From contig JBKHCM010000112.1 of NCBI GenBank assembly GCA_046541805.1, forward strand, positions 1-10,926: a DNA stretch of 10,926 bases, read 5' to 3'. The notes under the pieces are model-generated. The model did not search any database and had not been told where the DNA came from. It saw nothing but the letters and a program-made list of their open reading frames with translations. Source of the DNA: JAAAPF01 sp046541805. Its GTDB lineage: Bacteria > Pseudomonadota > Alphaproteobacteria > Geminicoccales > Geminicoccaceae. Positions 1 to 5,448 of this stretch are shown here, piece by piece; within the stretch, counting starts at the first letter, position 1; each line of letters opens with the position of its first letter. Both the position numbers and the translations under genes were made by a program.

Positions 1-303
1 CACCATGCCCGCCCCGAAGAGCGCACCGCCGGCGAGCGCGAGCCAGGGCGTCTCGGCGCGCCAGGCCGCGCCGGCGCCCGGGCTCACCCAGCCGGCGAGC
101 GTGCCGACCTGCACGACGAGGACGGCGGTCGCGATCGCGGCGGCCCAAAGCCGCGCTCGTCGCCAGCCGCCGAACAGCACGACATCGGCGACGGCGCCCA
201 TGGTGCAAAAGGCGCTACGCTCGGCGACCACCCCGAAAGCGACGCCGACGCCGAAGAGCGCCGCCATGGTGGTCGCCGCCTCGGCCGCGAGCTGGAGGTC
301 CAT
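1..303 (-). CDS. YeeE/YedE-family (TsuA-like) sulfur-compound transporter, N-terminal part, runs off left edge
   Basis: The first 101 residues of an integral membrane protein are visible; the rest lies beyond the left edge. After a short N-terminus come a glycine-rich hydrophobic helix, the hallmark FGVVAERSAFCTMGAVAD (residues 23-40, with Cys33), a second helix around residues 52-71 and the start of a third. The R-x-x-F-C-x-x-G pattern is characteristic of YeeE/YedE transporters, in which conserved cysteines line the path for thiosulfate or related sulfur species. I chose the ATG at 303 because GAGGG lies about 5 nt upstream on this strand; an in-frame ATG at 318 would add five residues but has a poorer ribosome site. 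It lies about 100 bp downstream of the M23 peptidase gene on the same strand and may be co-transcribed with it. These proteins usually work with a TusA/YeeD-type sulfurtransferase, and one is encoded at the other end of this window. Family assignment is fairly secure; substrate is inferred. Confidence 0.78.
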   Translation of the reverse strand, partial: MDLQLAAEAATTMAALFGVGVAFGVVAERSAFCTMGAVADVVLFGGWRRARLWAAAIATAVLVVQVGTLAGWVSPGAGAAWRAETPWLALAGGALFGAGMV

Positions 304-319
304 GCCGTCCCTCGTCATC

Positions 320-335
320 CACCCGAATCCGGGTG
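320..335. other. Small perfect inverted repeat in the peptidase-transporter gap
   Basis: CACCCG and CGGGTG flank the 4-nt loop AATC, just upstream of the transporter start in the 98-bp gap between the two minus-strand genes. There is no T-run on either side, so it is not a convincing intrinsic terminator. It could be an operator or a leader hairpin, or chance in GC-rich DNA. Confidence 0.3.
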
Positions 336-401
336 GTGGGCCCGGGCGCGACCGGGGTCAAGTCCGCAACGGGCCGAAGCGCATGCGGCGGGCGGGCGCG
401 C

Positions 402-1295
402 TCAGGTGCCCTCGTCCTGCAGCCGGCGGCCGACGGCCAAGAGGCGGGCCGGGTCGACATGGCGGTCGTCGACGAGAACCTCGTAGTGCAGGTGAACGCC
501 GGTGCTCCGCCCGGAGCGCCCCATCTCGCCGAGGCGCTCGCCCGGCGCGACGGTGTCGCCGCGCTCGACGAAGTAAGCGCGCAGGTGGGCGTAGCGGGTC
601 AAGACACCGTTGCCGTGGTCGACCTCGATCATGTTGCCGTAGCCGCCGCGGGGCCCCACCCAGATCACCTCGCCGGCGGCGGGAGCGTAGATCGCGGTGC
701 CGCCGGGGGCGGCCAGATCGATGCCGTGATGAAACGCCATGCGGTTGCGAAACGGATCGCGACGCTGCCCGAACCCGCTGGACACGCGATGGGCGTCGAC
801 CACGGGCGAGGCCAGCGGCACCGTCGCCAGCACGCGGTCGACGAGCCGGTCCATGTCGATCGTCGGCACCGGATCCATGCCATCGGCGCGCAGCGCCACG
901 AAGGGGCCGCCGACCGCGGTCTCGCGCTCGGGCGCGATGGCCCCCATCACGAGCCGCGCCGGGTCGAGCCCGGTACCCGTCAAGAGCCGGCTCAGCCGGC
1001 CGCCGTGGTAGCGCAACCACGTGGCGAGCTCGTGGCGATCGATCTCCGCGTCGACCGCCACGCGGCGGGCGAAGTCGGCGCCGATGGCGTCGAGCTCGGC
1101 CGCGCGCAGATGCGCCGGCGCCCGCATTGGGAGGTAGATGCGCTCCGTCGCCTCGAAGGCGTTCGCCGACGCCGTGACGAGCCCGGCCAAGCCACCGAAG
1201 ACGGCGGCCAGGAGGAGAACGAGGCGGTCGCCGCGCGCGGGCCGCGCCTGCCGCCGAAAGGGCGTGCGCCCCGTCGAGAGCTCCATCGGATGCAT
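402..1295 (-). CDS. Membrane-anchored M23/LytM-type metallopeptidase
   Basis: Predicted zinc metallopeptidase of the M23 (LytM/lysostaphin) family, acting on peptide cross-links of peptidoglycan in the periplasm. Numbering from the ATG at 1295 (297 aa): a basic cytoplasmic N-terminus, one hydrophobic segment at about residues 25-43 (uncleaved anchor or signal), a roughly 130-residue charged linker without coiled-coil signs, then the C-terminal M23 domain from about residue 168. Domain motifs visible are HHGIDLAAPGG (first His and Asp of HxxxD as zinc ligands, H189 and D193), YAHL (H237), and GVHLHYEV (HxH, H268/H270). All expected catalytic elements are present, so it should be active rather than a degenerate activator. 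The frame is open to a GTG at 1313 (six more residues); the 1295 ATG has GGGG nearby, and an ATG at 1286 is the only start conserved in the upstream duplicate. The physiological partner is unknown; it probably shares an operon with the downstream transporter. Confidence 0.85.
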   Translation of the reverse strand: MHPMELSTGRTPFRRQARPARGDRLVLLLAAVFGGLAGLVTASANAFEATERIYLPMRAPAHLRAAELDAIGADFARRVAVDAEIDRHELATWLRYHGGRLSRLLTGTGLDPARLVMGAIAPERETAVGGPFVALRADGMDPVPTIDMDRLVDRVLATVPLASPVVDAHRVSSGFGQRRDPFRNRMAFHHGIDLAAPGGTAIYAPAAGEVIWVGPRGGYGNMIEVDHGNGVLTRYAHLRAYFVERGDTVAPGERLGEMGRSGRSTGVHLHYEVLVDDRHVDPARLLAVGRRLQDEGT

Positions 1296-1457
1296 CGAGA
1301 CCCCATATCTCACGTTCTTGGCGCACCCGGCGGGCGCGCACCCGTCGCTATGGAGCCTTGACTACGCTGGGATAGGTTTATTCCCGATGAAATCGGCGAT
1401 GCGCCTCGCGGTCGAGGTCGCCGCGGCGTCGCCACGCCCGCCGGCGCTCAGCGCTCG
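1240..1457. repeat. 218-bp imperfect tandem repeat, copy next to the peptidase gene
   Basis: This segment aligns without net gaps, at a constant offset of 218, to 1458-1675. It covers the first codons of the M23 peptidase gene, its upstream region, and the 48-bp core (1369-1416) that is identical in both copies. Flanking parts have diverged by scattered substitutions. Shared blocks besides the core include ggcgtgcgccc and ccatcggatgc near the peptidase start and gctcagcgctcg at the outer end. The pattern indicates an old tandem duplication in which the core has stayed under constraint. Confidence 0.85.
1360..1384 (-). promoter_or_regulatory. Second copy of the candidate ECF-like element, upstream of the peptidase gene
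   Basis: Same GGGAATAAACC element as at 1578-1602, at the repeat offset. Here the tetramer at the -10 position reads AGTC rather than CGTC, while a CGTA occurs 13 nt from GGAAT. It lies about 65 nt upstream of the chosen peptidase start, a plausible promoter distance. The altered -10 suggests that this copy may be weaker or that the real signal is the palindrome GGGAATAAACCTATCCC. Confidence 0.3.
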
Positions 1458-1504
1458 GGCCGCGCCGGCCGCCGCAGGGGCGTGCGCCCTTTCGAGCGCG
1501 CCAT
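1448..1504 (-). pseudogene. Relic of the M23 peptidase 5' end within the duplication
   Basis: An 18-codon frame reading MARSKGRTPLRRPARPER then TGA aligns with the true peptidase N-terminus (MELSTGRTPFRRQARPAR at 1286 downwards) at the repeat offset of 218. It stops where the repeat unit restarts, so it is most simply a truncated by-product of the tandem duplication. I see no clear ribosome binding site. A small basic leader peptide is a less likely alternative. Confidence 0.6.
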
Positions 1505-1675
1505 CGGATGCGCCGCGATCCCTTAGCCCACGTCGTCGGCGCCCCCGACGAGCGCGCACCTATGAGTTTCGGGCCTCGACGAGGCCGGGATAGGTTTATT
1601 CCCGATGAAATCGGCGATGCGCCTCGCGGTCGAGCTGGCCGCGGCGGCGCCGCGCCGGCCGGGGCTCAGCGCTCG
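1458..1675. repeat. 218-bp imperfect tandem repeat, copy next to the small unknown gene
   Basis: Second copy of the unit at 1240-1457. On the minus strand it begins at the last codons of the 131-aa gene (GAG CGC TGA), passes through the identical 48-bp core (1587-1634), and ends in a relic of the M23 peptidase 5' region. Because both copies open with the same GAGCGCTGAG string, the duplicated unit evidently ran from the end of the upstream gene to about codon 18 of the peptidase gene (counted from the 1295 ATG). Confidence 0.85.
1578..1602 (-). promoter_or_regulatory. Candidate ECF-sigma-like promoter in the duplicate copy
   Basis: On the minus strand, GGAAT (within GGGAATAAACC) is followed after 16 nt by CGTC. 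A GGAA-type -35 and CGTC/CGTT-type -10 with 16-17 nt spacing is the general layout of ECF sigma factor promoters. It lies inside the exactly duplicated 48-bp core, the -10 being just outside it, and points towards the peptidase gene. This is consensus resemblance only; no transcription start is known, and the same bases form an imperfect palindrome that could bind a repressor. Confidence 0.33.
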
Positions 1676-2061
1676 CCGTTGCGGTGGGCGATCTCGTGGC
1701 CCCAGTCGATGAGCGTCGTCACCGCCAGATGGACGGCGTCGTCGACGGCGTTGTCGCGACCGCGGGCGACACCCACCGCCACCGCGCGTGCCGGGCAGGC
1801 GCGGGTGCCGGCGCGGGCGAGCGCGTCGGCCGCCTCCCGGTCGCGCAGGAGGCCCAGGAAGTCGTGGCCGCCGCCCGGCGGGTCCGGCAAAAAGGTCAGC
1901 ACCCGCGCGCGCTCGGCCTGCGCGCCGTCCCCGCGGCGGCCGTGCGCGACCGTCACCTCCGCCGGCAACGTGAACCGCTGCTCCAGTTCGAGCAGGCAAC
2001 GGGTGGCGAAACCGTCGTCGTCGGGGGCGACGACGATCCAGGTGCGGGCGGCTCGGGCCAT
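1666..2061 (-). CDS. Hypothetical small soluble protein, 131 aa
   Basis: I do not recognise a family. The frame is open to 2175, but the ATG at 2061 is chosen because GAGAGGA sits 7 nt upstream, a strong ribosome site, and because residues before it look like translated non-coding DNA. The N-terminus TWIVVAPDDDGFAT resembles a beta strand followed by an acidic turn. The middle has FLPDPPGGGHDFLG, and the C-terminus is a likely amphipathic helix ending in IDWGHEIAHRNGER. There is no signal peptide or membrane segment, so it is probably cytoplasmic. The opening strand and length invite comparison with universal stress proteins, but the nucleotide-binding G-2x-G-9x-G motif is not visible. It is divergent from mrpA and its stop codon lies inside the 218-bp repeat. 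Confidence 0.6.
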   Translation of the reverse strand: MARAARTWIVVAPDDDGFATRCLLELEQRFTLPAEVTVAHGRRGDGAQAERARVLTFLPDPPGGGHDFLGLLRDREAADALARAGTRACPARAVAVGVARGRDNAVDDAVHLAVTTLIDWGHEIAHRNGER

Positions 2062-2160
2062 GATGAGGTCCTCTCTCGTTGTCGTCATCGTCTCGCCAAC
2101 GCGTGCGCGCGACCAACGTGCCCGTCGTGGGGCGCTGTGCCTATTGATCCTTCGCCGCAT

Positions 2161-2244
2161 CGCCCGGCGCGACACCGGGCGCGATTCCTGTGACAGAAAG
2201 GAATGAGATATTCATGAAGAATTCACGCATTTGAGCTAAATGCG
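2161..2244 (+). promoter_or_regulatory. Structured, AT-rich leader of the mrp operon with three inverted repeats
   Basis: The divergent intergenic stretch 2062-2239 becomes distinctly AT-richer from about 2182. Three perfect inverted repeats follow one another: CGCCCGG/CCGGGCG (2161-2181, 7-nt loop), ATTCCT/AGGAAT (2184-2204, 9-nt loop) and CGCATTT/AAATGCG (2226-2244, 5-nt loop). The second contains part of the purine-rich AAAGGA, the third contains the predicted mrpA ATG. None is followed by a T-run. GATATT at 2207-2212 is a weak -10 candidate without a good -35. The arrangement could regulate translation initiation, or the repeats could be operators. I see no clear promoter for the divergent minus-strand gene. 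Confidence 0.45.
2214..2234 (+). CDS. Possible six-codon leader mini-ORF upstream of mrpA
   Basis: ATG followed by five codons and TGA encodes MKNSRI, ending 5 nt before the mrpA ATG. AAAGGA lies 11 nt upstream, a long but usable spacing; a still shorter frame (MRYS, ATG at 2203) overlaps its start. Ribosomes translating it would cover the 5' arm of the 2226-2244 hairpin and could expose the mrpA start. Such a short frame may equally be chance. Confidence 0.25.
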   Translation: MKNSRI

Positions 2245-4612
2245 GGCTACGGGCACGCTCGTGCCGATGCCGTTGTTCATCGAGGAGTTGCCGCCCTTGG
2301 CCGTCGAGACCGCCCCCGGCGTCGCCGCGACGCGCGCTCTGGCCGCCGCCGTCCCCAGCGGACCGCGCCTCGCCCCTTACGCTCCCGCCCTCGCCTCGGC
2401 GGCGGTGTGCGCGGCCTTCGCCGCGCTCTTGCCGGCGGTCGCCGACTACGAAACGATCCGCCTGGCTTGGCCCTGGATCCCCGGCCTCGGCGTCGAGCTC
2501 TCCTTTACGATCGACGGCCTCAGCCTCACCTTCGCGCTCCTGATCACCGGCGTCGGCGCGCTCGTCCTCGCCTATTCCGCCAGCTACTTGAAAGGCCAGC
2601 CGAAGCTGGTGCAGCTGCTGAGCCTGCTCGGGTTGTTCGAGTTGGCGATGCTCGGCCTGGTGCTGGCGGACAACCTGATCTTGATGTTCGTCTTCTGGGA
2701 GCTGACCACCGTCACCTCCTTTCTGCTGGTGGGCTTCGACCACGAGGAGGCCGATGCCCGCAACAAGGCGTTGCAGGCGCTGCTGGTGACCGCCGCCGGC
2801 GGGCTGGCGCTGCTCGCCGGCATTTTGCTGATCGGCGCGGTCGCGGGCACGCTCGAGGCCTCGGCGTTGCCGGACGCGGCCGCGGCCCTCAAGGCCGATC
2901 CGCTCTACCCGGCGATCCTCGTCCTGGTGCTCCTGGGCGCGTTCACGAAATCGGCGCAGTTCCCCTTTCACTTTTGGTTGCCCAACGCGATGGCGGCGCC
3001 GACCCCGGTCAGCGCCTATCTGCATTCGGTGACGATGGTGAAGGCCGGCATCTACCTGCTGGCGCGCCTCACCCCGGCGCTCGGCGGCACCGGCCCGTGG
3101 CTGTGGACGCTGACGATCGTGGGCGGCGTGACCGCGGTGCTGGCGTCCATCTGGGCGCTCCGGCAGACCGACCTCAAGCTCACGCTCGCCTACACCACCG
3201 TCATGGCGCTGGGCACGCTGACGATGTTTTTGGGTGGGGCGTCGGCGATCGCCCTCGCCGCGGCGATGACCTTCCTCATCGTCCACGCCTTCTACAAGGC
3301 GGCGCTCTTCCTCGCCGTCGGCATCCTCGACAAAAAGGCCGGCTCGCGCGAGGTGGACGCGCTCGGCGGCCTCGCCCGGCCGATGTGGCGCACCTGGCTG
3401 GTGGTGCTGCTCGCCGCCTTCTCGATGGCGGGCTTTCCGCCGTTTTTGGGCTTCGTCGGCAAGGAGCTCCAATACGAGGGCGCGCTCGCGGTGGCCTCGG
3501 AGCCGCTTTTGGTCCTCATCTTCGCCGTCGCCGCCAACGCCATGATGGTGGCGGTCGCCGCCATGGTCGCGATCAAGCCGTTTTTGGGCGCGCGCACGGG
3601 CGCGGCCGCCAAGGCCGCCGCGGCCGGCGAGCCGCCCTTCGCGATGTGGCTCGGCCCGGCGGTGCTGGCCTTGGGCGGGCTCGTCTTCGGCATCGCGCCC
3701 GAACTGGTCGGCTCCGGGCTGGTGAACCCGACGGCGTCGGTGATGGTCGGCGACCGCGTCGACAAGGAGTTCAAGCTCTGGCACGGCGTCAACGTCCCCT
3801 TGGTGCTGAGCCTCGTCACCTTCGCCCTCGGCCTCCTCATCTATTTGGGGCTCGGCCCGATCCGCCGGCGCCTCGCGGCGGCGGAGGCGCGCGGGCTGTG
3901 GGCGGCCGAGAGCGGCTACGACCGCCTGCTCGCCGGCACCAAGGCGCTCGCCGCCTGGCAGACCCGCCTCATCCAGACCGGCCGCCATACGCAGTATGTC
4001 TTCTGCACGCTGGCGGTGCTGGCGGCGCTGTTGTGGGGCGGCCTCGCCATGGGCGGGTTCGCGCTGATGCCGCGCGCGCTGGAGCCGATCTCGCTGATCG
4101 AGTTCGCGATGCTGGCGCTCGCCGCCTTCGGCGCCATCGCCACCGTGGTGACGCGCTCGCGCCTGTTGGCGATCCTGGCGCTGGGCCTGCTGGGCTCGAC
4201 CTTGGCCGCGATCTTCGTCTTCTACGGCGCCATCGACGTGGCGATGACCCAGCTGCTGGTCGAGACGCTGATCGTCGTCATCGTCTCGGTCGCGCTCTTG
4301 AAGCTGCCGCGGCTGACGCCGAACCCGGGGCTCGAGGTGCGCTGGCGCCATCTCGGCGTCGCCGTCGCCACCGGCGTCGCCACCGCGCTGGCGCTGATGG
4401 CGGTGCTCTCGACCGAGCTCGACCGGCAGGTGACCGACTTCTTCGAAGCGGCGAGCTATCCCGAGGCGCTGGGGCGCAACATCGTCAACGTCATCCTCGT
4501 CGACTTCCGCGCCCTCGACACTCTGGGCGAGATCGCGGTCGTCGTCATCGCCGCGCTGGGCGCCGTGGCCCTGTTGCGGCCCAAGGGCGAGCGCCGGGAG
4601 GGCGCGCGATGA
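2240..4612 (+). CDS. mrpA: Mrp cation/proton antiporter subunit A (NuoL-like, with C-terminal MbhD/MbhE-like region)
   Basis: Largest subunit of the Mrp Na+(K+)/H+ antiporter complex in the cytoplasmic membrane, 790 aa, a normal MrpA length. Residues about 85-500 form the proton-pumping-type NuoL core: FVFWELTTVTSFLLVGFDHE (E154), AFTKSAQFPFHFWLP (K237, H244), VKAGIYLLAR (K268), HAFYKAALF (H349, K353) and GFVGKEL (K408). After further helices, residues about 613-690 form the DUF4040/MbhD-like domain with IDVAMTQLLVETL (D666, E675), then an MbhE-like end with VNVILVDFRALDTLGE. The start is uncertain: the 2240 ATG has only a weak ribosome site and sits in a hairpin, with the next in-frame ATG at 2267. 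The N-terminus carries Glu15, Glu16 and Glu23 where a first hydrophobic helix is expected. The stop overlaps mrpB by 4 nt (ATGA). Other NuoL-like families are excluded by the C-terminal domains and neighbours. Confidence 0.95.
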   Translation: MRATGTLVPMPLFIEELPPLAVETAPGVAATRALAAAVPSGPRLAPYAPALASAAVCAAFAALLPAVADYETIRLAWPWIPGLGVELSFTIDGLSLTFALLITGVGALVLAYSASYLKGQPKLVQLLSLLGLFELAMLGLVLADNLILMFVFWELTTVTSFLLVGFDHEEADARNKALQALLVTAAGGLALLAGILLIGAVAGTLEASALPDAAAALKADPLYPAILVLVLLGAFTKSAQFPFHFWLPNAMAAPTPVSAYLHSVTMVKAGIYLLARLTPALGGTGPWLWTLTIVGGVTAVLASIWALRQTDLKLTLAYTTVMALGTLTMFLGGASAIALAAAMTFLIVHAFYKAALFLAVGILDKKAGSREVDALGGLARPMWRTWLVVLLAAFSMAGFPPFLGFVGKELQYEGALAVASEPLLVLIFAVAANAMMVAVAAMVAIKPFLGARTGAAAKAAAAGEPPFAMWLGPAVLALGGLVFGIAPELVGSGLVNPTASVMVGDRVDKEFKLWHGVNVPLVLSLVTFALGLLIYLGLGPIRRRLAAAEARGLWAAESGYDRLLAGTKALAAWQTRLIQTGRHTQYVFCTLAVLAALLWGGLAMGGFALMPRALEPISLIEFAMLALAAFGAIATVVTRSRLLAILALGLLGSTLAAIFVFYGAIDVAMTQLLVETLIVVIVSVALLKLPRLTPNPGLEVRWRHLGVAVATGVATALALMAVLSTELDRQVTDFFEAASYPEALGRNIVNVILVDFRALDTLGEIAVVVIAALGAVALLRPKGERREGAR

Positions 4613-5061
4613 ACTCGATCATCCTCACCGCGGCGACCCGCATCCTCACCCCGCTGATGGTGGCGTTCTCGCTCTTCATCCTTTTGCGCGGCCACAACCA
4701 ACCCGGCGGCGGCTTCATCGGCGGCCTCATCGCCACCACCGCCTTCGCGCTCTACGCCAAGGCGCAGGGCGTCCACGCCACCCGGGCCACCCTGCGGCTG
4801 GCGCCCACCACCATCGCCGTGGCCGGGCTGGGGCTCGCCGTGCTCGCCGGCCTGTGGGGCCTGCTCGCCGGCGGCGCCTTTCTCGAAGGCATGTGGCCGC
4901 TCGTCACCACCACCGCCGACGGCGCCAAGACGGGCCTGCCGGTGGGCTCGGTGCTGCTCTTCGACATCGGCGTCTATCTCGTCGTCGTCGGCTCGGTGCT
5001 CGCCATTCTCTTCGCGCTCGAAGAAGACGTCGCCACCTCGTCCCCCGAAGAAGAAGACTGA
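4609..5061 (+). CDS. mrpB: Mrp antiporter subunit B (MnhB family)
   Basis: 150-aa membrane subunit of the Mrp complex. The N-terminal signature ILTAATRILTPLMVAFSLFILLRGHNQPGGGFIGGL (residues 5-40; quoted here as ILTPLMVAFSLFILLRG and HNQPGGGFIGGL) is diagnostic for MnhB. About four membrane helices are visible (residues about 8-26, 35-50, 66-86, 116-137), then an acidic tail ending SSPEEED. GGGAGG lies 7 nt before the ATG. The start overlaps the mrpA stop, so translation is probably coupled; mrpC begins 3 nt after its stop. Its exact role is structural within the complex and is assigned from the family. Confidence 0.94.
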   Translation: MNSIILTAATRILTPLMVAFSLFILLRGHNQPGGGFIGGLIATTAFALYAKAQGVHATRATLRLAPTTIAVAGLGLAVLAGLWGLLAGGAFLEGMWPLVTTTADGAKTGLPVGSVLLFDIGVYLVVVGSVLAILFALEEDVATSSPEEED

Positions 5062-5064
5062 ACG

Positions 5065-5448
5065 ATGGAATTGGCTCTGGCCGTGCTCGTCGGTGTGCTC
5101 ACCAGCTGCGCCATCTATTTGATTCTGAGCGGTAACATGGTCCGCTTTATCTTCGCGCTGGCGCTCTTGAGCAACGCGGTGAACCTCGCGATCTTCGCCG
5201 CCGGCAGGCTCACCTACGCCGCGCCGCCGCTGATCGACGAGGGCGCGGCGGTGCCGGACGGCGCCGTCGCCAACGCCCTGCCCCAGGCGCTGATCTTGAC
5301 CGCCATCGTCATCGGCTTCGGCCTCTTGGCCTTCACCCTCGTCCTGGTCCACCGCGCGCATCAGGCCCTCGGCACCGTCGAGGCCGATGGCATGCGCGTC
5401 GCCGAGCCCGCGGGCGAGGGCGAGACCGAGCCCGGGGGCCGGCGCTGA
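5065..5448 (+). CDS. mrpC: Mrp antiporter subunit C (NuoK-like)
   Basis: 127-aa three-helix membrane subunit related to complex I NuoK. Visible are helix 1 (residues about 3-22), the family pattern SGNMVRFIFALALLSNAVNL (22-41), a periplasmic loop, and helix 3 in ALPQALILTAIVIGFGLLAF (72-91). The C-terminal tail after about residue 100 is longer than the core needs and acidic, with EGETEPGG. It begins 3 nt after mrpB. Its stop overlaps the mrpD ATG by one base (TGATG), again suggesting coupled translation. The position between B and D in a full mrp cluster distinguishes it from a respiratory NuoK. Confidence 0.94.
   Translation: MELALAVLVGVLTSCAIYLILSGNMVRFIFALALLSNAVNLAIFAAGRLTYAAPPLIDEGAAVPDGAVANALPQALILTAIVIGFGLLAFTLVLVHRAHQALGTVEADGMRVAEPAGEGETEPGGRR

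Noticed and set aside
5..1361. Long plus-strand frames over the left flank
   Set aside because: Low-complexity Arg/Pro/Ala translations opposite the transporter and M23 genes, whose motifs are clear on the minus strand.
2161..2244. A known Na+ or Li+ riboswitch in the mrp leader
   Set aside because: The location is suggestive, but I cannot match the conserved core of any published class by eye; kept only as a structured leader.
3237..3594. Repeated TTTTTGG runs in mrpA as frameshift sites
   Set aside because: They encode Phe-Leu-Gly in the correct frame, recur at several places, and no alternative frame product makes sense.
2141..4351. A 736-codon minus-strand open frame antisense to mrpA
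   Set aside because: Its composition (Glu/Arg/Gln/His runs, no domain) is the usual mirror of a hydrophobic coding strand, and mrpA is unequivocal.
2407..5061. An 884-codon plus-strand open frame across mrpA that continues into mrpB
   Set aside because: Only its last 150 codons are real (mrpB). The rest is Arg/Ala/Gly-rich shadow translation of mrpA, caused by scarcity of stop codons in GC-rich DNA.
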